From contig WVXO01000018.1 of the NCBI GenBank assembly GCA_011773465.1, positions 9,976 to 62,371 on the forward strand: 52,396 nt of DNA, written 5' to 3'. The first letter of the stretch is position 1, and every line of letters begins with the position of its first letter. Positions 42,124 through 49,892 of this stretch are shown here, piece by piece. Origin of the DNA: Candidatus Aminicenantota bacterium. GTDB lineage: Bacteria > Acidobacteriota > Aminicenantia > Aminicenantales > Aminicenantaceae. A model generated the notes under the pieces. The model was not told the DNA's origin. It did no database searches and saw only the letters and a program-made list of their open reading frames with translations. The translations under genes and the position numbers were made by a program.

Positions 42124-45100
42124 ATGAAAAAAATCATAAAATTCTTTTTCATCATGCTTTTAGCTTTTGTTCTAACATCTATAACTTTCGCCCAAGGAAG
42201 ACAGACAGGTTCAATCCACGGCACAGTCGTAGACGAGCAAAGAAATCCCCTCCCAGGAGCTACCGTAACCCTTGCTGGCCCAGCAGTTATGGGAACCAAA
42301 ACCTATGTATCCAGCGAGACGGGAAAATTCCGTTTTCCTTCCCTTTTACCTGGCTCAGAATATGAAGTAAGAGTCCAAATGCCTGGGTTTAACATCACAA
42401 CCAGACGAGGCTTAATAGTCAGCGTTGGAAAAACAACTGAAATAATCATAACACTAGTGATGACAACTATAGAAAAAGAAGTAACCGTAACGGCTGTATC
42501 GCCAGTAGTAGATATCGAGACTTCAAAAGTCAGTGTCCACTACGACAGTGAATTCCTTGCAAGTATCCCTATGAGTCGAGACCTGTATGGTATCCAGAAC
42601 TCCATCCCTGGTGCCATTTCTGAAGGAGTTGATTACCGCCGGACCTCCTCTATACTCGGAGGGACGGTCCGGAGTCAGCTCTACCAGCTGGACGGTGTTC
42701 CGATGAATGATCCTGCCACGTTCTATCCAATGACCAACATCAACGTCGATGTCTACGAAGAGATTGAATTCGGGATCGGGTCGCTTCCGGCCGAAGTGGG
42801 ACAAGCTGACTCAGTGGTTGTTAACATCGTCACTAAGGCCGGTGGAAACAGGTTTTCAGGAAGCGCTGCCGCTTATTATACAGGCGATGCTTTAGTCGAT
42901 AATTTACTGTCTGCCGAAGATAACAAAGCGATTGGTGTCAATCCTCCCGAATCATTCCGGGATTACAAAGACGGCTCCTTGAGCTTTGGCGGTCCATTCA
43001 TCCAAGACAAGCTCTGGTTCTTCCTCAACGCCCGTCGCCTTGCCTGGGAGCAAGCCAATTTTGAGACTCATGATGTTCGTTTGGCAAATATCAACTTGAG
43101 GGAATGGACGTTCTCTCCGGCAGAATTGCAGCATTATGATTTCGAACATTATGAGTGGTTGGGCTTTGGCAAGCTGACCTTCCAGCTCACGGATAACATC
43201 CGGTATATGGGCATGTACCATTGGAACAATATCTATGAACCTGTTTACACAAACAGAACTGGCAATAATTACTCTTTTGCGCTCACGGTCGTCTGGGATC
43301 ACGAGAACACCCACACCACAACTCATCAGCTCAACTGGGTCCTGAACCAGGATACTTTCGTTGATGTTCGCGGGACATATGTCTACCGCCATTTTCCCCT
43401 CCTTCTGCGGCCAGAATTCAAAGACAATTATATGGTCTTTGACCGGAGACACCGAGTTTTCTGGGGCAACTCGTATTTCGGGGACGATTATATCCGTAAA
43501 AAGGCCCTTGCTTCGTTTTCGGTGACCCACTTTGCAGATGACCTTCTGGGAGCAAGCCATGAAATAAAGTTAGGCGGTGAATTCGAACACACTATTTACG
43601 GTTTCGACAGGTATAAGGACGGCAATCCCTACTACACGTACTGGAGAGATTATAACGCTCAAAACAAATATCACTACTCAAGTTCACGTCGCGAAGGCCG
43701 GCTCAGAGTGCGTCCTTTTGGTCCAAGAGGCACAGTGTGGAAATATGACAACACCCGCCGTTGGTCTGCCTATATCCAGGACAACATAGTCAAAGGGAAG
43801 CTGGCGGTCAACGTTGGTCTTCGTTTTGATTACGGCTACCAGTACGAACCCAAGCAATCACGGCCAGATATGATCGACATGTATGATGTCGGACCCGAAT
43901 TCCTGAACCCCGCTCTGACTGATCCTGCTATCGGTAATCTCCCTCCCACGATACTCATGCACGCCCTAAACGACCAGTATCACAACGATCCCGACATAGA
44001 GTTCAATCAAACCTCTGCTTTTGATGCGATCACTACTCCTTGGAAAAAAATTGTTGAGTTCACAACGTTCTCGCCGAGAATTGGAATCGTTTACGACCTC
44101 TTCGGTGACGGAAAGACGGCTATCAAGGCCTCTTTTAGCCGCTACTATGAGCCCGTCTGGTCCGCCAAGTACAATGCCGCCAATATTTTGAGCGGCATGG
44201 CTATGAACTGGTACTGGTACGACCTGAACGGCAACGAATACATGGATCTGCCCAGGCCCGGCGGTGCTTATGGATCACCTGTTCAGAATCAGTACCTTGA
44301 CGATGGTGCCGCAAATGATCCCGACGGAGATGGACAGGCTGGCGATCAGTACAGGTTAACAAGTTATGATGTTCAAAATCCCGATTGGAAATTCTATATA
44401 GACGACTTGAAGGCTCCCTATATGCATGAATTCATCCTGGGCGTCGACCACGAGCTGGTTAGGGACTTTAGACTGGGGCTCCAATTCATCTACAAGATTA
44501 ACAAGAATATCGTCGAGGACGTGGACATGAACAACGGCTATGATCCTAACCACATCGATGAAGCAACAGGACAGCCCACCTGGCTGCCGTATGCTTTTAC
44601 TGACCCTGGCTGGGATGGAGAATGGGGGACAGCAGATGACCAGCAAATGACCCTATACGGACTGGCAGATTACGCTCCTACAAGAGCTTGGCACGGTACG
44701 AATCCACCAGAGGCCAAGAGAACATACACGGCTGTAGTGCTGACTTTCGACAAGAGGATGTCAAACCGGTGGCAGCTGCAGGGCTCGATCCTGTATTCTG
44801 CCTTCAGAGGCAATGCCGATCCTGGATACAACGCAACAGAAGGCGAGTCAGGAATGTTTGACAATCCTAACGTGATGATAAACTCTTACGGCCCGCTATC
44901 GTTTGACCGCCCGTTCCAGCTCAAGCTTATGGGATCTGTCATACTGCCCTTCGACATAATCTTCACCGGCTATCTCCAGGGCCTTTCAGGATCACCCTGG
45001 AGAAGAGGAATTAGGCGCGTCTACTTCCCCTCAAGTATTGCAACTCAAGATACCTTCGTCGGAGTCTGGCCCGAAAAGAACGGATCCAGAAGAGATCCTC

Positions 45101-45345
45101 CCTACACAATGTTGGATATAAGGATTGAGAAATCCTTTAATATTGGCGATTTCGGCAAGCTGAGTCTCTATCTCGATGCCTTCAACCTCGGGGGAAGAAG
45201 CGGCTACATCATCAATGGGAACCCCGGTCCTGATATCTGGCCCTACAGAGATCCGCCGGAAATCGAACTCGACTCAACCTACGGACTCGTGAACAGCTGC
45301 TATGGTATCCGTTCTTTCCGTTTGGGTATAAGGTATACTTTTTAG
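42124..45345 (+). CDS. TonB-dependent receptor, Oar-like, with carboxypeptidase regulatory-like domain
   Basis: Chosen start ATG 42124 (1073 aa) rather than the longer open frame from 41851, because AAAAGGAGG lies 5 bases before it and a clean signal peptide follows (MKKIIKFFFIMLLAFVLTSI, cut after FAQ). Residues about 26-115 form a CarboxypepD_reg-like beta domain (GSIHGTVVDEQRNPLPGATV, GKFRFPSLLPGSEYEVRV). Next comes the plug (YQLDGVPMNDPATFYPMTNI, VVNIVTKAGGN), then a large beta-barrel ending IRSFRLGIRYTF, the C-terminal Phe needed for outer-membrane insertion. A calcium-like loop DDGAANDPDGDGQAGD lies near residue 730. It probably imports oligosaccharides or peptides, or serves in adhesion. 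No canonical SusD partner is adjacent. Confidence 0.9.
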   Translation: MKKIIKFFFIMLLAFVLTSITFAQGRQTGSIHGTVVDEQRNPLPGATVTLAGPAVMGTKTYVSSETGKFRFPSLLPGSEYEVRVQMPGFNITTRRGLIVSVGKTTEIIITLVMTTIEKEVTVTAVSPVVDIETSKVSVHYDSEFLASIPMSRDLYGIQNSIPGAISEGVDYRRTSSILGGTVRSQLYQLDGVPMNDPATFYPMTNINVDVYEEIEFGIGSLPAEVGQADSVVVNIVTKAGGNRFSGSAAAYYTGDALVDNLLSAEDNKAIGVNPPESFRDYKDGSLSFGGPFIQDKLWFFLNARRLAWEQANFETHDVRLANINLREWTFSPAELQHYDFEHYEWLGFGKLTFQLTDNIRYMGMYHWNNIYEPVYTNRTGNNYSFALTVVWDHENTHTTTHQLNWVLNQDTFVDVRGTYVYRHFPLLLRPEFKDNYMVFDRRHRVFWGNSYFGDDYIRKKALASFSVTHFADDLLGASHEIKLGGEFEHTIYGFDRYKDGNPYYTYWRDYNAQNKYHYSSSRREGRLRVRPFGPRGTVWKYDNTRRWSAYIQDNIVKGKLAVNVGLRFDYGYQYEPKQSRPDMIDMYDVGPEFLNPALTDPAIGNLPPTILMHALNDQYHNDPDIEFNQTSAFDAITTPWKKIVEFTTFSPRIGIVYDLFGDGKTAIKASFSRYYEPVWSAKYNAANILSGMAMNWYWYDLNGNEYMDLPRPGGAYGSPVQNQYLDDGAANDPDGDGQAGDQYRLTSYDVQNPDWKFYIDDLKAPYMHEFILGVDHELVRDFRLGLQFIYKINKNIVEDVDMNNGYDPNHIDEATGQPTWLPYAFTDPGWDGEWGTADDQQMTLYGLADYAPTRAWHGTNPPEAKRTYTAVVLTFDKRMSNRWQLQGSILYSAFRGNADPGYNATEGESGMFDNPNVMINSYGPLSFDRPFQLKLMGSVILPFDIIFTGYLQGLSGSPWRRGIRRVYFPSSIATQDTFVGVWPEKNGSRRDPPYTMLDIRIEKSFNIGDFGKLSLYLDAFNLGGRSGYIINGNPGPDIWPYRDPPEIELDSTYGLVNSCYGIRSFRLGIRYTF

Positions 45346-45442
45346 TTCTCTGAGATGAGAAAAGAGGGACTATGCTTAAATGAGTTCCAGAAACCGCGAG
45401 CAGACATAATCTTACTTAGACGACATAAACAAATAAAGTAGA

Positions 45443-45560
45443 TTACTTGCTCTTCAACACAGCCAGCTTCTTCCTCGCATCCTCAACCTCTGGAAAGACG
45501 CTGATTTCAGTATTGCTGAGGTTGAGGAATTTCTCGTTTTTCGCTATAGCTATGCCTATG
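45443..45560 (-). pseudogene. Kinase C-terminal tail remnant
   Basis: Minus-strand reading gives AIAKNEKFLNLSNTEISVFP and then EVEDARKKLAVLKSK before a stop. This closely follows the end of the TPR kinase (HYSKFLDLWKNADPGIPEVE, DARKRLSGLKGQ). It lies just past the stop of the kinase at 45593-48637, which has a different C-terminus. It shows that a TPR-type kinase once ended here and was replaced or recombined. Confidence 0.6.
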
Positions 45561-45592
45561 TTGTTCTGCTGTTTATAGTTTTTTCTGAGTTT

Positions 45593-48500
45593 TCATTTCA
45601 CAGGCCCCAAGTATCTATCCAGCCAACCAAGACTTATTTTTATCACTTCCTTCCTACTCCTGTGATTAAGTACGTAATGATCTGAATCGAGTATCTCAAG
45701 ACGTTTATGTTCTTCTGGAGTTCCCAGTGCTCGAAAGAGCGGCTTTACAGTCTTCTCTAATGGAAATGTAGTGTCATGCTGGCCGTGTATCATTAACATG
45801 GGGATCTTTACCCTGTGGGCACAACTATATTGATCACGATTCCTAATTGTACCAGCGATGAGGATTCCTGTTTTGATTCTTTTTTCCAATGCACAGGGGA
45901 ATGCTCCCATATGCGCTCCCCAGCTAACACCACAGTATGCCAATTTCTCACTGTCGATATCGTCTCTGCTCTCCAGGTAGTCAATAGATCGCATAATATC
46001 CTTCATATGTTTGACAGTCATATCTTTATTGTGCATCATTTCTCCAAAAAGTTGTTCACGATCTGGTATTTGAGCACCACCTCTCTCATAAGTCCCTTTA
46101 AGAATCGGATACAGGAGAGCCCTGCCATCCTTGACAAAATAATCAGTTTTCCGGAGAAGCAAATTTCCGTTTTGACTGGATGCGACGTAAGCAGCATTTA
46201 TACCTGGCCAATAAATAATTACCTGATATGGTGGTAAAGTATTTTTCGGAAGAAAGAGGTAGGCCAACATCCGCTCATTGTTGTAAGCCGCATCAAAGGT
46301 AATTTTCTCCTTTACCCAGTATTTTGGTGTATCATCCCTCAATTCAACCTTAGAGTTCAGAGGAGTCTTAGGATAAGAAATAAAGCTGAGCCAGGCGTTA
46401 AAGATGTCATCTGAAAAAGGTTTTTCTTTGCTCCAATCCAAGGGCGTAATACGATTAAGCGGACGTTCCAGATCTTCTGATGTTGACTCCTCTGTCAGTA
46501 GCTTCATGCAGCGGAAACCATTACCAGAGTCCCGATCAAAAGGAGAACGCACATCTGGCTCTGTAAAAAAATAGGTAGGACCTTTCCATGCGCCCCCAAC
46601 AGTGAACCGCATTTCTCCTGTGGAATTGGAGCACCATTCTCTTGCATTACCTGCTGTATCATATGTTCCATAAGTGCCGAGGCCTCCTTGGTAACTACCT
46701 ACCGGCGCCAGTCCTGAAGTCCCAAAATTACTTCCTGGGATAACATTTCCACTGTATCTTATAGAACTTACTTTTTCCCAATGGTAAATGGTAGGAAGTC
46801 TCTTGCCTATATACTCTGCATACGCTGCTGCCTCGTACCAGCTCACTCCAGTTACCGGAAATTCTTCCTGCCCCTCAGGGTAGTTGCCAAATTCCCAGGT
46901 TGCTGGGCCTGGCCGACCAGTGCTGTCACGGAAGAGAGCCATAGCTTCCTCCCAGGAAAGAATCTTCCCATTTTTTCGGAATTGATATTTCCAAAACCCA
47001 GGCTTCTCATACCCACCGCTTTCTACAAACTCTTTAAATTCCCTGTTTGTCACTTCAAACTTATCTATAAGGAAATCCCGTATCTGGACAAATTTTAAAC
47101 TTTCATAAGCATAAAGGGAAATACGAACCCTACGCTTCATTCTATCAACAGGAACTCTTACCATCCTTAGTGGGATACTTCCTTTCTTACTTAAAGTTCT
47201 GTTGACAGATATAGTATGCGCAACATCAAGTGTTTCATACCCTTCCTGTTGGATTTTTATCCGCGGAGTCCATCCAGACCAATATTTGGGAATTCTCATA
47301 AGTTCCTTTGAAGTCTTCCCAAAATACACCCATCCGCTCTCCTGGGCTCCAAGATCTTTCATAAAAACATCTGCGCCCAAAGGTTCTATTCTCATTGGAC
47401 GTTCGATAGAAATTGCTGGCCATATCTTGGCCAAAAGCGGATCTTCAGGGATGACTTTTTCAACCTCCCTGGCAAGTTTAAACGCTTCAAGGTAATTCTC
47501 CTCTTCAGCAAGCTGTATGATTTCAGGGATGATCTCATTCCTAGCCCATCGTACTTTGGTATTCCTCTTAAAACTCCATACAGCAAAAATACAGAGAGCA
47601 AGCACAACTAATACTGCAGGTATAGCCACATACGTCCTTCGCATTAGTCTTATTAATGACTTTAAGTCCTTTATTCCGACTTCTTCAGCTTTCAGGCTCG
47701 GCTTGTATTGCCTGAGGTCCTTCAACACCCCAGCCATACTCTGATACCGGGACTCCGGCTTTTTCTTCAAAGCACGATTGATGATCTTCGCAAACTCATC
47801 AGGAATTCCAGGCTTACTATCCTTGATTGGTTTAGGTTCCTCGTGCACTATGGAATAAAGAATCGAAGCCTCGGTCTCTCCTTCAAATGGCGTCTGCCCG
47901 CAAATCATTTCATACAAAACCACCCCAAATGACCAGATGTCTGTGCGGTGATCGACTGTTTTTCCTCTGGCCTGTTCGGGCGACATATAGGCAACGGTTC
48001 CGATGGTCGTCCCTTCTCGGGTAACCTGTGCTCCACCTCTGATCTTTGCCAACCCAAAATCCATGACCTTTGCCTGGCCTTTCCTGTCTACCATGATGTT
48101 GGCAATCTTGATATCCCTGTGGATAATACCTTTGTTGTGTGCCTCTTCCAAACCCTCGGCAACCTGTATGGCGATGTCTAATACTTCATCGACAGCCAGA
48201 GGCTTTTGCTCTATTCTTTTCTTCAAGCTCTGTCCTTCTACATACGCCATAGAGATATAGGCTTTGCCCTCGGCTTCATCAACTTCGTAAACTGTACAGA
48301 TGTTCGGATGATCCAGAGCTGCGGCAGCTTGTGCCTCTCGTACGAATCGCTCCTTTGCTTCAGGATCGCTGACTAACTCCTGAGGCAGAAATTTGAGGGC
48401 CACAGGACGTTTGAGCTTTGTGTCTTCCGATTTATATACTATCCCCATGCCTCCTCTTCCCAGCTCTTCGATAATTTTGTATTTTCCAGCAAAAGTTGCC

Positions 48501-48637
48501 CCTTTCTCCATTTCCATAACAGGAGTTTCTAGGGTTTTTGTGCGAGAAACAGATACTCCTTCTTTCAGAGGAGTGGCACACTTCCCGCAATAGAGAGTAT
48601 CATCAGGGTTTGCAAAATGACACTTAGGGCATTTCAT
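45593..48637 (-). CDS. Ser/Thr kinase + PEGA-like + formylglycine/sulfatase-modifying (FGE) domain + alpha/beta hydrolase
   Basis: 1014 aa in four parts. Residues 1-25 are a zinc ribbon (CPKC, CGKC). Residues about 48-330 are a Hanks kinase with GRGGMGIVYK, VALKFL, IIHRDIKIANIMV, MDFGLAKIR, MSPEQARGK and WSFGVVLYEM. A transmembrane helix lies at about 345-365. Residues about 430-500 are PEGA-like beta strands. Residues about 520-720 are an FGE/SUMF1-type domain (FLIDKFEVTNREFKEFVESG, FPVTGVSWYEAAAYAEYIGK, GGAWKGPTYFFTEPDVRSPF, GFRCMK). Residues about 790-1010 are a serine hydrolase: CGVSWGAHMG nucleophile elbow, IHGQHDTTFP Asp, DSDHYVLNHR His. Kinase signalling and an extracytoplasmic hydrolase are thus in one chain. 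Targets unknown. Confidence 0.88.
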   Translation of the reverse strand: MKCPKCHFANPDDTLYCGKCATPLKEGVSVSRTKTLETPVMEMEKGATFAGKYKIIEELGRGGMGIVYKSEDTKLKRPVALKFLPQELVSDPEAKERFVREAQAAAALDHPNICTVYEVDEAEGKAYISMAYVEGQSLKKRIEQKPLAVDEVLDIAIQVAEGLEEAHNKGIIHRDIKIANIMVDRKGQAKVMDFGLAKIRGGAQVTREGTTIGTVAYMSPEQARGKTVDHRTDIWSFGVVLYEMICGQTPFEGETEASILYSIVHEEPKPIKDSKPGIPDEFAKIINRALKKKPESRYQSMAGVLKDLRQYKPSLKAEEVGIKDLKSLIRLMRRTYVAIPAVLVVLALCIFAVWSFKRNTKVRWARNEIIPEIIQLAEEENYLEAFKLAREVEKVIPEDPLLAKIWPAISIERPMRIEPLGADVFMKDLGAQESGWVYFGKTSKELMRIPKYWSGWTPRIKIQQEGYETLDVAHTISVNRTLSKKGSIPLRMVRVPVDRMKRRVRISLYAYESLKFVQIRDFLIDKFEVTNREFKEFVESGGYEKPGFWKYQFRKNGKILSWEEAMALFRDSTGRPGPATWEFGNYPEGQEEFPVTGVSWYEAAAYAEYIGKRLPTIYHWEKVSSIRYSGNVIPGSNFGTSGLAPVGSYQGGLGTYGTYDTAGNAREWCSNSTGEMRFTVGGAWKGPTYFFTEPDVRSPFDRDSGNGFRCMKLLTEESTSEDLERPLNRITPLDWSKEKPFSDDIFNAWLSFISYPKTPLNSKVELRDDTPKYWVKEKITFDAAYNNERMLAYLFLPKNTLPPYQVIIYWPGINAAYVASSQNGNLLLRKTDYFVKDGRALLYPILKGTYERGGAQIPDREQLFGEMMHNKDMTVKHMKDIMRSIDYLESRDDIDSEKLAYCGVSWGAHMGAFPCALEKRIKTGILIAGTIRNRDQYSCAHRVKIPMLMIHGQHDTTFPLEKTVKPLFRALGTPEEHKRLEILDSDHYVLNHRSRKEVIKISLGWLDRYLGPVK

Positions 48638-48670
48638 AGTTTCTACAGTTCCCTACCGTTACTTGATTAT

Positions 48671-48699
48671 AAAATACTCCTTAATGAAGGAAGAGTCAA
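48671..48699 (-). promoter_or_regulatory. Promoter of the FGE/hydrolase kinase
   Basis: Minus strand TTGACT (48699-48694), 17 bases, TATTTT (48676-48671). ATG 48637 follows after a 33-base leader. Same design as the other kinase-family promoters. Confidence 0.55.
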
Positions 48700-48958
48700 C
48701 TGGATCAAATGCTTTAAATTAGTAGTGTATATTTTAGCGCAACTTATCACATAGTGATTGGCTCCTTGGGTGTATGGGATCTTATGGACAAAGGTTAGTA
48801 TGCACTTCTACCTCTTTTTTCCGGTCAGTAATTCGGTCAGTAAAATCAGACTAATTTCATGCTTAAAAAAGCTAATTCTGACTTAATCTGATTCACTAAA
48901 CCAAAATCACAAATAATCTGTAAATTGTTGATTTGAAGGCAAGAACAGGGAGAATCTC

Positions 48959-49011
48959 TGGTGGGCGATACTGGGTTCGAACCAGTGACGCCGGGCTTGT
49001 AAGACCGATGT
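48959..49011 (-). tRNA. tRNA-Val(TAC)-like 3' half (remnant)
   Basis: Minus strand reads GGTCTTACAAGCCCGGCGTC, ACTGGTTCGAACCCAGT, ATCGCCCACCA: anticodon loop CTTACAA (anticodon TAC), variable region, a perfect T-arm (CTGG-TTCGAAC-CCAG) and the 3' acceptor strand with CCA. No D-arm or 5' acceptor strand precedes it. Such 3' halves mark the ends of elements that integrate into tRNA genes. Confidence 0.65.
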
Positions 49012-49052
49012 CCATATATCAAAATATGTTTCTTTTTTTAGGTAGCGACATT

Positions 49053-49409
49053 TTATTTTAAGTACCATACTCTTCTCTTTAGCTTCTCTATACATTTTCT
49101 CCTCCAATATGCCCAATCATAAATCCAATCCGGACATCGCTTAACAGTAATTCCCTTAGCTCTTAGCCATCTCTGAATGGTCTTTCTTGGCACGTTTAGA
49201 AGCTTTGATGTAGCTCTAACCCCTATTTACGTTGCCTTTTCTATTACATATTCTTTTTGTTCTACAGTATAATGCCCTCCTGTTGGATTTAGACTTATGA
49301 AGTATGACAATTCCCTTCGATTCTCTGCTTCTATCCACATTCGGATTAATTCTCTTGTCTCTAGTTTTTTCATTAATAGACCTATCCCCCAGTGCCACAT
49401 GTGTGACAA
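49053..49409 (-). pseudogene. Transposase-like HTH protein with one in-frame stop
   Basis: The frame from ATG 49409 gives MSHMWHWGIGLLMKKLETRE and then GGHYTVEQKEYVIEKAT. It meets a TAA and continues in the same frame with IGVRATSKLLNVPRKTIQRW, LRAKGITVKRCPDWIYDW to a stop at 49053 (119 codons in all). The part around the stop is a helix-turn-helix of the kind found in transposase A-subunits and resolvase-type elements. A single-base change (GAA to TAA) would explain the stop. The promoter side overlaps the direct repeat at 49392. The downstream B-subunit is not seen, so the element is incomplete. Confidence 0.6.
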
Positions 49410-49428
49410 AAATGACTAAAAATTGCTG
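49392..49428. repeat. Direct repeat copy 2, shared with 38298-38337
   Basis: GTGCCACATGTGTGACAAAA then ATGACTAAAAATTGCTG. It is adjacent to the transposase pseudogene start and may be one end of that element. Confidence 0.55.
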
Positions 49429-49457
49429 AAACTACGGGATTATAAGTTAAAAGACAA

Positions 49458-49613
49458 AATCAAGAAAAAGCCTAAAAATAGGGGAAAAAGGCTGGCACTC
49501 CTCGGGAGAAAGATTTCGAACTATCTGTCCTGGTTAGAAAAGCATATCAATCGAATAAGTTAAATGAGTTGAAAGTTCTTGTTGAATCGGAAAATCTCGT
49601 GGCTGCTGCATAA
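49458..49613 (+). pseudogene. Gene-tail remnant 1 (unidentified)
   Basis: A plus-strand frame reads GKKAGTPREKDFELSVLVRK, AYQSNKLNELKVLVESENLV and then AAA before a stop at 49611. It has no start codon or ribosome site, and a stop lies immediately before it. A related tail lies at 51348-51500, and both are followed by terminator hairpins with similar stems. I do not recognise the family. Confidence 0.4.
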
Positions 49614-49625
49614 TCACTGTTTTAA

Positions 49626-49660
49626 GGGCGAGTCATGGTTGTTGGCTTGCCCTCTTTTTT
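49626..49660 (+). terminator. Intrinsic terminator after gene-tail remnant 1
   Basis: GGGCGAG (49626-49632) pairs with CTTGCCC (49646-49652) and is followed by TCTTTTTT. It sits just past the remnant stop and just before interlocked-helix element D. Confidence 0.7.
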
Positions 49661-49666
49661 GTGCTT

Positions 49667-49750
49667 GCCGGCTGTCGTCAGCAAAAGGGGGTTGATGGGA
49701 ACCAAAAAGGTAAAAACTCTCTCCAGCTGGCCAAAAAGAGTCTTTTTTTT
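49667..49750 (+). ncRNA. Interlocked-helix element, copy D (compensatory changes)
   Basis: GCCGGCTG (49667-49674) pairs with CAGCTGGC (49724-49731), and ACTCT (49716-49720) with AGAGT (49737-49741). The same order and spacing hold as in copies A-C, with linker CAAAA, but both helices have different sequence. A run of eight Ts follows at 49743, so helix 2 is also terminator-like. The 41-base loop is purine-rich. Confidence 0.6.
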
Positions 49751-49892
49751 ATACCAGAAATCTTCTTGACAATCTTAGTTTAATATAGTTTACTCACCTC
49801 AAAATAGCTAAAGGTTGGAAAGAAATAGGGAATGTAGGTTTACTGAAGAAATACCTGCTTAAACGTTAGAATAGAGGAGGAAAGGACTAGCC

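Noticed and set aside
42523-43560. Long antisense ORFs inside the TonB receptor gene
   Set aside because: They are shadows of the clearly coding plus strand and have no recognisable domain.
38437-49011. Split tRNA that could be joined in trans
   Set aside because: The two halves carry different anticodon loops and do not give a good anticodon stem together; truncated remnants are simpler.
48907-49116. 69-codon minus-strand ORF over the tRNA fragment
   Set aside because: It reads through the tRNA-like 3' half and the transposase pseudogene tail in another frame; no support as a protein.
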